A stretch of 64,000 nt of DNA, taken from contig QLII01000001.1 of NCBI GenBank assembly GCA_003259005.1, forward strand, positions 6,501,001 through 6,565,000, read 5' to 3'. This stretch comes from Spirosoma telluris (GTDB taxonomy: Bacteria; Bacteroidota; Bacteroidia; Cytophagales; Spirosomataceae). A program made the translations under genes and the position numbers. Below, one piece after another: positions 57,236 through 64,000 of this stretch. The stretch's first letter is position 1. The number at the start of each line of letters is the position of its first letter. The notes under the pieces are model-generated. The model was not told the origin of the DNA, searched no databases, and saw only the letters and a list, made by a program, of their open reading frames with translations.

Positions 57236-58061
57236 CTACGTAAAATCACTCACATCGGCATGGTTATCGAAGTCATGCGCTGGATCATGCAGATCATGCG
57301 TGGTATCATAATGATCATCAAGCGTAGCCACGGGGTCGGTCGTATGATCTTGCATGTGGATGTGGTGCAGATCCTGGTCGTGGTCTGTATCGAGCGACAC
57401 ACTAGCATCATCATCTAATGATACCGAAGCCTCATTGCTGGCAAACCGGGAATGGTGATCTCCAGGGGCGTCAGGGTCCAGAGTTACGTCTGGGAGATGA
57501 TCATGATCGGCAGAGGCTACCGATACACTTGGGTCATGATGATGTCCATGACCACTGGGGCCAAGATTGTTGGAGGCCAGGAAGGCATCGCGTTCTTCGG
57601 GTGACAGACCTGCTTCCTCTTCTTTTGTATAGGTATTGTAGGTCCCACCTTCATACTGAAAGGTGTGACCAGGTCCCATTGCCAGACGCGCTTCGTGAAA
57701 CGCTTTGTCAAAACCAGTTAAACCCGCAAATGGATCAACGGGTGGTTGTGGTGTTGGGGAGTAACTGGCGGGGGCGTGATGTGTGATGCATCCGCCAAAC
57801 TATTTTTCAGATCGTTAGACCCATCTCCTTCATCATCAGCCAGATCATGATTCTCACTGTCTTCGAGCATGCTCAATCCATAGGCAGCTCCCCAAGTGCT
57901 GCTGTACCAACGCCAGCCGCAATGATAGCTTTTCGCTGATCGTTGCTTAACGATTTGTCAGGCGTTTCCGCTTCTACAGGTTGTTGAGTAGGTTGATTTT
58001 GTTGATTCGATTGAAATTGTGTGGCCCCTTCATAAGGGTCATATGCATCGTAACTGGCCAT
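57236..58061 (-). CDS. Acidic His/Asp-rich protein of the signalling island, two frame breaks
   Basis: 275 residues after adding one base in each of the runs near 57770-57774 and 57890-57893. A Gln-rich start (Y-D-P-Y-E-G-A-T-Q-F), a short hydrophobic Ala/Gly stretch (I-I-A-A-G-V-G-T-A-A-L-G), then a small conserved-looking block (M-G-P-G-H-T-F-Q-Y-E-G-G-T-Y-N-T-Y-T-K-E-E), and a long C-terminal region of Asp and His (H-G-H-H-H-D-P, D-H-D-H, H-H-I-H-M-Q-D-H). No catalytic motif. The tail could bind Zn2+, Ni2+ or Ca2+. It sits between the two FHA genes. Confidence 0.65.
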
Positions 58062-58105
58062 GCTATTTGATTGGTTTAAGGATGAGAAGACGGATAAAAA
58101 CTTTA

Positions 58106-58851
58106 TTAATCAGCCCACTTTGCCTTACATTCACGGCATTGTCGGCGTCGTATTAAATCAGAGTAGGGGGTATTGCCCAGGAATGTCCCACAAGATGGAC
58201 AGACATAATCTCGCTTAAATTCTTTATCAAGCGCCAGTAATTTTTTGGTCGGATTGAACAGTTCCACCGCTACAATCTGCCCAACTACGGCCCCCACAAC
58301 CCCAATAACAGCCCCTCTCTTCCAAAAGCTAGTCCAGCAAGAGGTACTAAGCCCAGAATGGCTCGTAACCACCCCTGTTTCTTTGGTCCATTAATCTGAA
58401 TGGATTCGCGGGTTTCGCTATAGGTCTCCTGTATATTAGCCAGTCGCCGGAATTTATCCCGATAATCCAGTGGATCGGCCTGAGGAGAAGATTGAGAATA
58501 AGCGCCAATGGGCTCGGCTACGGGCTGCTGCACCGCCGGGCGTGCTGGTTGCTGGTTATACGTCTTTGGGCGGGATGCAATGGCGGCCGTGTTAAATCTA
58601 AGACTAAATATGCTCTGTGTATCTATTGGCTCACTCTGGCCGAGTACAATCTGGCTGTTGGGGTTGATGATCGTACTGGATATTCGCCGACCATTTACGA
58701 AGGTGCCATAGGTCGATTTACTGTCTTCAAGCATCACCTCGTTATCCGTAATAAAGGTCACACGAGCGTGTAGACGGCTTACCCCCGGCTGGTTAACAAC
58801 AAGATCGTTATCCGCTGAACGGCCTATTGTGAAGCTTACTGCATTATTCAT
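58106..58851 (-). CDS. FHA-domain protein with hydrophobic segment and zinc ribbon, one frame break
   Basis: 248 residues after adding one base in the CCCC run near 58313-58316. FHA domain at 1-95 (F-T-I-G-R-S-A-D-N-D-L, S-R-L-H-A-R, S-T-Y-G-T-F-V-N-G), a Gln/Pro-rich linker, a hydrophobic stretch (A-I-L-G-L-V-P-L-A-G-L-A-F, then A-V-I-G-V-V-G-A-V-V-G-Q-I-V-A), and a C-terminal zinc ribbon (C-P-S-C-G ... C-R-E-C). First gene of the island, so it probably carries the main promoter. It may recruit phosphorylated partners at the membrane, as Fha1 does in T6SS. Confidence 0.82.
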
Positions 58852-59832
58852 GTTGGTATGTATAGAACTTTCGTTAAATCAAGTAGATACGGTTTCTATT
58901 AGATTTAATTAGGGCTACGCAAAATGCGGATTTTTTTTTGTAAAATAAAATAATACAGGCCTTCTAACATGGGATACTTGTTATTCTTTCTTTAGCGGTC
59001 GTCCTGCTCAAATGTGAAAAATAAGTTACTGAAATCGCTTTGCTGACTTCCAGGTGGTTTCTGGCACAGCCGTCGAGCCGGTAAAAATTGACAGCTGTGC
59101 CAAGGTCGTATCTTATGAAAAAGTGATTTACTGGATTGAAGCAGCGATAAGGGGGGCAGGTTGCCCAAAACAACCCTAATCCCATCCGCTCAAGGCGCTG
59201 GTGAGTCGTTGTCCTGTCCACAAGCCGTTAAAACTGTTGACCACCATATTTCCGCTATACTGTCCAAGCTGAGAGTGAACTCACGCGCAAAGGCCGTAAT
59301 GGAGGCCTTGCGGCTGGGTATTCTAAAATAGGGAATTGGAAACGGTGAAATAGGGCTGGCTGATAGAGCTTTGTAGCCATCCATCCAGTTAAAAAAACAG
59401 CCTTATAACGTCCTGTGGTGCTATTGGAGCCTTAGGAAACGCCTATCAGTGGGTGCAATCCTATGTGACCGAAGATAAGATCTATTGCATTCATAGTACC
59501 GAGAGTGAAGTGGCCATTCGCGAGGATGCCCGGCTTGGTGGATTTCCGGTAAATTCAATCAGTAAGGTCGTCACGGTCATTGATCCAGTAACCGCCAAGT
59601 TGTAGCTGCACGACCGGACAAAAAAGGCTTACGTGCGGGTGACCGCGAAAGGTCAACTTCATGGCCAATAGATGACAGGTATCTGGTAACGTCAGACGGT
59701 TAAATGAATCTGGATAGGGGGGCGCAAAGAGAATAGTTTAGTTTCTCATTTTGACTACAGATCCCCCGATTCGACTACAGCTAACGAATTGGAGAGCCTG
59801 ACCTTTGAGGTATCATTAAATGCAAGTTATAT
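58852..59832. other. Intergenic region with degraded sequence
   Basis: 981 bases without an intact gene. 58852-58960 is AT-rich and should hold the promoter of the FHA gene. 58961-59390 contains only short broken frames on both strands; one minus-strand fragment (59190-59384) has a faint SDR-like pattern but I do not call it. 59402-59605 is a DUF4242 remnant, listed separately. Confidence 0.6.
59402..59605 (+). pseudogene. DUF4242-family remnant
   Basis: About 67 residues without a start codon: C-G-A-I-G-A-L, then W-V-Q-S-Y-V-T-E-D-K-I-Y-C-I-H, E-D-A-R-L-G-G-F-P-V-N-S-I-S-K-V and V-I-D-P-V-T-A, closely matching the C-terminal two thirds of DUF4242 proteins. A stop codon lies just upstream and the N-terminal third is missing. 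Confidence 0.7.
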
Positions 59833-60714
59833 ATGGTACCTCAGAATGAAAAGGCAACTGGTCAACCTGCCCCAACTCCTGTAACATCGCCTAAAGTATG
59901 GTTCATCACAGGCACTTCCCGCGGGTTTGGACGCGTTTGGGCCGAAGCCGCCCTGAAGCGGGGTGATAAAGTAGCGGCTACCGCACGCAAATTGGAAAGC
60001 ATTGCTGACCTGATCGAAAAATATGGCCCAAACGTGCTAACACTGGAACTGGACGTGACCCGACCCGAGCAGGTCAAAACAGCCGTAGAACAAGCTTATG
60101 CACACTTCGGTAGGCTTGATATTGTGTTTAATAATGCGGGTTATTCACTGGTTGGCACCATTGAGGAAGTCAGCCCAGAGGATATTCATGCCCTTTACGA
60201 AACCAATATCATTGGCCCGGTTTCGGTTATTCAGGCGGCCTTGCCCTTATTGAGAAAGCAGGGACACGGACATATCCTGGGCACATCAAGTAATCTTGGT
60301 CATGTAACCTTACCCGTGATCGGCTACTACTGTTCGTCTAAATGGGCATTTGAAGCTATCCACGAAAGCCTGGCTGCGGAGGTTAAAGCGTTTGGTATCC
60401 ACGTAACCATTATTGAGCCGGGCGCTTATGCCACTGAGTTCGGAAGCCAGGAGTCCTTGAAGTTTGCCCAAGGTCTTGACATCTACACCGATTTTAAAGC
60501 GCAGTTTTTTGGTCAGTTAAAAACGATGGAACGAGGTGATCCCGCGGCAACTTCGGAGGCACTCTTTAAGGTAGTGGATGAAGAAAATCCTCCGCTGCGG
60601 TTCTTCTTAGGCAGTCATAATTTGCCTTGGGTACGCACAGCCTATACGGAGCGTCTGGCGACCTGGGAAGCGTGGGAGGATGTTTCCAATTCAGCTCAAG
60701 GTCAATCCCGCTAA
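59833..60714 (+). CDS. Short-chain dehydrogenase/reductase
   Basis: 293 residues, classical SDR: cofactor motif T-G-T-S-R-G-F-G near residue 28, N-N-A-G near 100, the active-site Y-C-S-S-K near 180 and a P-G motif after it (I-I-E-P-G-A-Y). Likely NAD(P)H-dependent; substrate unknown. A gap of about 90 bases separates it from an AraC-type regulator in the same direction, a common pair. Start at ATG 59833 gives a leader of about 20 residues before the fold; a later start is possible. Confidence 0.88.
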   Translation: MVPQNEKATGQPAPTPVTSPKVWFITGTSRGFGRVWAEAALKRGDKVAATARKLESIADLIEKYGPNVLTLELDVTRPEQVKTAVEQAYAHFGRLDIVFNNAGYSLVGTIEEVSPEDIHALYETNIIGPVSVIQAALPLLRKQGHGHILGTSSNLGHVTLPVIGYYCSSKWAFEAIHESLAAEVKAFGIHVTIIEPGAYATEFGSQESLKFAQGLDIYTDFKAQFFGQLKTMERGDPAATSEALFKVVDEENPPLRFFLGSHNLPWVRTAYTERLATWEAWEDVSNSAQGQSR

Positions 60715-60803
60715 GGAACCCGAAGGCAGAAAAATCGTTTAACCAAGCATCCATGATAACCGATAATCGTTTATCTATCGGTTATCATTTTTCATCTAGA
60801 GCG

Positions 60804-61723
60804 ATGAACAAAGAAGAAAACAGCCCTTATAAAATCGAATCGCTAACCGATGCGCACCGGGCTTTTGGTTTACCTACCCCTCGGCATCCATTGGTCAGTC
60901 TGATCAACGGTCCCCATTCTCAGGTTGACGGGGGCAGGATTCCCCTTACCATGTACTGGGCTTTTATAAAATAGCGTATAAACCAAAACTGAGCGGTAAA
61001 TTAAAATACGGCCAGCATTATTATGATTTTGACGAAGGGGGCTTGTTATTCGCTTCGCCTGGTCAACTTATTGGCAACCATGACAACGATGATAGCGTAT
61101 GTTCGGCCTATACATTGCTCATTCATCCGGATTTCTTTTTAGGATACCCCCTGACCAGAACCATTAAGCAGTATGGCTTCTTCTCGTATTCCACCAATGA
61201 AACGTTACATCTTTCAGAAGAGGAAAAGATAACCATCATTGAAATTTTTAAAATGATCGACCATGAATTGTATAGCCGAATCGATGACTCCAGTCAGACT
61301 GTAATTATATCCCAAATAGAGTTGTTGCTCAACTATGCCAATCGGTATTACAAACGTCAGTTCATTACCCGCAAAGCGGTCAACAATGATCTATTACAAA
61401 AGCTGGAAGAGGTAATAGAGCATTATTTTACAGCTGAACTATCTTTAAACCAGGGCCTGCCTACGGTTCATTACCTGGCCGGACAGGTCAATCTATCCCC
61501 GAGTTACTTAAGTGACATGTTGCGGTCGCTAATCGGTAAAAATGCGCAGCAATATGTTCATGGTAAGCTCATTGAAAAAGCGAAAGAGATCCTATCCACC
61601 ACCAACTTGTCGATCAGTGAAGTAGCGTATACATTAGGCTTCGAGCACTCCCAATCGTTTAGTAAACTCTTTAAAACAAAAACGCAGCTGTCGCCACAGG
61701 CCTTCAGACGGTCGTTTAATTAA
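60804..61723 (+). CDS. AraC-family transcriptional regulator, one frame break
   Basis: 306 residues after adding one base in the GGG run near 60958-60960. N-terminal sensing domain (begins MNKEENSPYKIESL, with Y-Y-D-F-D-E-G-G-L-L-F-A-S-P-G-Q) and a C-terminal double helix-turn-helix (L-S-P-S-Y-L-S-D-M-L-R, then I-S-E-V-A-Y-T-L-G-F, Q-S-F-S-K-L-F-K). Probably regulates the preceding SDR gene or itself. The following 253 bases (61724-61976) show no gene. Confidence 0.85.
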
Positions 61724-61976
61724 GTAGACTCCATTCAGTAAGCTCATTTTATTGTGTGATCATAAATCGCTGATGCAGCGGTTAAATGTGCCGGTATCAT
61801 CTAGAATAAGTATGATTATGACGGTGATTTTCATTCAGTTTATTCGTATGTAACAGAGGCCATATTGAATAGCCTGCTGGTGGCTAACAAAACATAAAAA
61901 GCAACTGACGGATTACGAAAAAAAACCTATTTTCGCCCGGTTTACTACGTAGAAAACCGCGTATTCCAATCCTGGC

Positions 61977-62915
61977 ATGATTCGTCTACTCACACTCATC
62001 GGCTTATCCCTTTTACTTTTCGCCAGGGCCAATGCTCAATCGCCCATTGAAGTATTTTATGAAAAAGATAACTTGGGGGCCTATGCCTTTTCCTGTCGTA
62101 ACACCGGCTTCTGCCCCTACACGATTACCATTACATTCACTCAATTGAATGGTCTGCGGGCATCAACAACGTTACCCTATCAGACAGATGTCAGGCCGGG
62201 GCAACAGTCGCTTTTCAAGCTACAACCTCAACCCAATCAATCAACTTCGTTTCAGTATAATGTCAGTTACATAAAAGGCTGTAAACGACCAAAAGTCGAT
62301 ACGGCAGTAGTGTATCTTCTCCCTGCGAGTCCGGGCAAACGGGTTAGTGTCAGTGAATTATCTTATTTAGGCAAACTCTACTCTGGCCAGGCAGACCCCA
62401 AGGACTGGTATTCGCTGGCTATTAAAATGAATAGCGGAGATACGGTGTTTGCGGCCCGCCGGGGAACGGTATCCGTGGTTCGGAGTGATGCCACGCCCAT
62501 CGGGACTCATCTGGGATTTAACCGCGACGACAACATGGTCGAGATCAATCATGCTGACTGTAGCTTTGCCACCTACACCGTTTTCTGTCCGAAAAGCATT
62601 TTCGTTCTGCCGGGTCAGTTTGTCGAAGCAGGAACTCCGCTGGGTATCGTTGGGGGTGAAAACTACGATTTTGGACCGCACGTTCGGTTTACCGTGCATT
62701 ATAATTACGAAGCTCCAGTGATCAAAAATGGTCAGCCAACCGATGAGAAGCATTATTGGGCCTACGTACCCGTTCGATTCTGGCTCAAGGAGGAGCAGCG
62801 AGCTGGCCGGTTAGAGCCACGAAAGCCATACCTGTCCGACCATCCTGAAGCAGTTATTGAACAGGAAATGAGCAAACGGGAGCTGAAGAAGTGGCAGAAG
62901 AGCCATCTAAAATGA
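61977..62915 (+). CDS. Secreted M23 (LytM)-fold protein with degraded metal site
   Basis: 312 residues, signal peptide (F-A-R-A-N-A-Q). Residues about 140-260 follow the LytM fold (G-D-T-V-F-A-A-R-R-G-T-V, N-M-V-E-I-N-H-A-D, L-P-G-Q-F-V-E-A-G-T-P-L-G, P-H-V-R-F-T-V). The usual first Zn ligands (H-x-x-x-D) are not visible and the H-x-H is H-V-R, so it is probably not an active peptidase. It may bind peptidoglycan or activate another hydrolase, as EnvC-type proteins do. Confidence 0.75.
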   Translation: MIRLLTLIGLSLLLFARANAQSPIEVFYEKDNLGAYAFSCRNTGFCPYTITITFTQLNGLRASTTLPYQTDVRPGQQSLFKLQPQPNQSTSFQYNVSYIKGCKRPKVDTAVVYLLPASPGKRVSVSELSYLGKLYSGQADPKDWYSLAIKMNSGDTVFAARRGTVSVVRSDATPIGTHLGFNRDDNMVEINHADCSFATYTVFCPKSIFVLPGQFVEAGTPLGIVGGENYDFGPHVRFTVHYNYEAPVIKNGQPTDEKHYWAYVPVRFWLKEEQRAGRLEPRKPYLSDHPEAVIEQEMSKRELKKWQKSHLK

Positions 62916-63296
62916 AGACGTTCCCTCTACTTCGCTAACTGGTAACTCACTGCTGAACGGACCCCGCAACTTGAACCATAGGGCGTTATTTTGTTCACCG
63001 AATGCGACGGATTAAGTTAGACAGTTTTTAGGGTTTGTTTTATTCGTTTATTGGGCGAGCCTGTTGATAAGGATGGCAATCCGTAACATGGACTCCAAAC
63101 TTTCTACGGTTTTCTCCACATACCGAAATCGCCTATGCCGTCTTCACAGGCTCAACAAAACAGACTTTATAGCCATGATCAGTCGCAGTCACGTCTAGAG
63201 GGGGCACTTTGCCTTTTAGACGATCAACCACCATCCTGTTACAGCGGATGGTTTTCTACCTAATAACTCGCAACTTAGGTTAGTATATAATTCTGC
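62916..63296. other. Intergenic region with transposase remnant
   Basis: 381 bases without an intact gene. Most of 63048-63240 is a transposase fragment on the minus strand (listed separately). 62916-63040 shows nothing I can name. Confidence 0.6.
63048..63240 (-). pseudogene. C-terminal remnant of an IS5-like transposase
   Basis: Minus-strand reading gives V-V-D-R-L-K-G-K-V-P ... D-H-G-Y-K-V, then after a frame change R-F-R-Y-V-E-K-T-V-E-S-L-E-S-M-L-R-I-A-I-L-I-N-R-L before a stop at 63048. The last part matches the end of IS5-group DDE transposases (K-T-V-E-S ... R-L). No terminal repeats seen. Confidence 0.45.
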
Positions 63297-63938
63297 TTAC
63301 TTCCGACTCACAAACCGATTCCCTTTTATGTAGTAACGATAGGGCAAATCGGCTCCGTGGGTCAGGCCAATGCGGGTAGTCGTAACCATATCGAAGTCAT
63401 GTAATACGGGGCCGCGAATGTATATCGACCCAGTTACCAGCGATGAGGCATTGTCGTGCTCACGGCTAATGCCCATGGCAATTGTGAGTTTCCCGGGGCC
63501 GTTGGCGAGGTTACGCTGACCGTCGGCGGTTGTGGCATCTATGGTATTATTGCGGTATCGTTCGAAACCAGTTTTGAACGCATCATTGCGTCGAAGCTCC
63601 ATAAGGTCAATGCCCTCTGTAGGTTCGAGGGCACGGATTAACACGGCCTCGCCCACTCCCTCTGGCCCTGTCACAACATTAATACAGTTATAGTGATTAT
63701 AAATCTGGTAGACGTAGAGTGTTCCAGCAGGGCCAAACATGGCAGCATTGCGAGCCGTCTGCCGCCGGTAGGCATGACAGGCGGGGTCATCGGTTAAATA
63801 GCCCTCCGTTTCTACAATAATACCGGCCGTTGTGCCTTCTACATTCTCGTGTACAAGTTCACAGCCAAGCAGAAGTTGAGCAAGGGTGAGTGTATCGTGT
63901 TGTTGGTAGAAGTTAAGAGGAAGTTTTGGCATAGGCAT
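63297..63938 (-). CDS. mpg: 3-methyladenine DNA glycosylase (AAG/Mpg family)
   Basis: 213 residues from the ATG at 63938. Removes alkylated and deaminated purines in base-excision repair. Family motifs: V-E-T-E-G-Y near residue 43, D-P-A-C-H-A-Y-R, R-N-A-A-M-F-G-P-A-G-T-L-Y-V-Y, N-V-V-T-G-P-E-G, V-L-I-R-A-L-E-P, and N-G-P-G-K-L-T. Its start codon shares one base with the stop of the upstream yicC (TGATG), so the two are translationally coupled. Confidence 0.94.
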   Translation of the reverse strand: MPMPKLPLNFYQQHDTLTLAQLLLGCELVHENVEGTTAGIIVETEGYLTDDPACHAYRRQTARNAAMFGPAGTLYVYQIYNHYNCINVVTGPEGVGEAVLIRALEPTEGIDLMELRRNDAFKTGFERYRNNTIDATTADGQRNLANGPGKLTIAMGISREHDNASSLVTGSIYIRGPVLHDFDMVTTTRIGLTHGADLPYRYYIKGNRFVSRK

Positions 63939-64000
63939 CAAATCACATTCATGGTCTGCTCTTTGATTTTTTCCAGTTCGTCTTTCATCTGTACTACCAG
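63938..64000 (-). CDS. yicC: End of a YicC-family endoribonuclease gene (partial)
   Basis: Only the last 20 residues are in the window (L-V-V-Q-M-K-D-E-L-E-K-I-K-E-Q and a short end). This matches the conserved C-terminus of YicC-type proteins. The call rests on this short stretch only. Confidence 0.6.
   Translation of the reverse strand: MVVQMKDELEKIKEQTMNVI

Noticed and set aside
59190..59384. Fragment of a second SDR gene on the minus strand
   Set aside because: Only a faint Y/S-x-x-x-K-like pattern with no cofactor motif and interrupted frames; not enough to call.

Overview
The window comes from a Bacteroidota genome, most likely a Cytophagales relative of Spirosoma (inference). The evidence is a type VI secretion system of subtype iii (TssN and TssO present, no TssJ/L/M seen), a type IX secretion C-terminal sorting domain, promoters with a TAnnTTTG -7 box, and many secreted lipoproteins. 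No rRNA, tRNA or CRISPR array was seen.

Layout. 1-4141: the end of a kdp potassium-uptake operon on the minus strand (kdpF, kdpA, start of kdpB), with a plus-strand TumE-type toxin-antitoxin pair lying between kdpA and kdpB. 4594-30875: a T6SSiii locus. It holds tssK and tssO; a secreted trio (vWA lipoprotein, OmpA-like barrel protein, four-repeat periplasmic protein); tssG, tssF and tssE; a cargo region (PKD lipoprotein, a small NlpC/P60-like amidase, a DUF4123 adaptor, a GH108 muramidase with a candidate immunity protein, PAAR); tssN; then three tssD genes, vgrG, tssC, tssB, a GH19-like hydrolase and tssH/clpV. 31094-35669: a large T9SS-exported protein with about twelve Ig-like modules. 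35753-49650: ten envelope genes (lipoproteins, OmpA-like, TPR and paralogous secreted proteins). 49792-58851: a signalling island with two Ser/Thr kinases, a caspase-like peptidase with EF-hands, a PP2C phosphatase, two FHA proteins, a kinase-related membrane protein and a His/Asp-rich protein. 58852-64000: unrelated genes (SDR, AraC regulator, degenerate LytM-fold protein, 3-methyladenine DNA glycosylase, end of yicC) with remnants of a DUF4242 gene and a transposase.

How the genes may work together. Everything from the FHA gene at 58851 down to tssD at 22081 is on the minus strand. Kinase, phosphatase and FHA proteins form the classic threonine-phosphorylation switch of proteobacterial T6SS (PpkA/PppA/Fha1). 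Here such a set lies upstream of, and in the same direction as, a T6SSiii core. Between them are envelope proteins that share two features I could not match to a known family: a domain of about 170 residues present in six genes, and a short tail motif (K-x-V/I-T-S-S-M) present in five otherwise different proteins. The tail motif is a candidate kinase or FHA target. This combination is the best candidate for an undescribed system in the window.

Quality caveat. About thirty genes or gene joints are broken by single-base shifts, nearly all repaired by adding one G or C to a short G/C run, and a few by removing one. The same shift occurs in both kinase copies. I read these as sequencing or consensus errors and give the repaired gene spans; lengths quoted for such genes are after repair.
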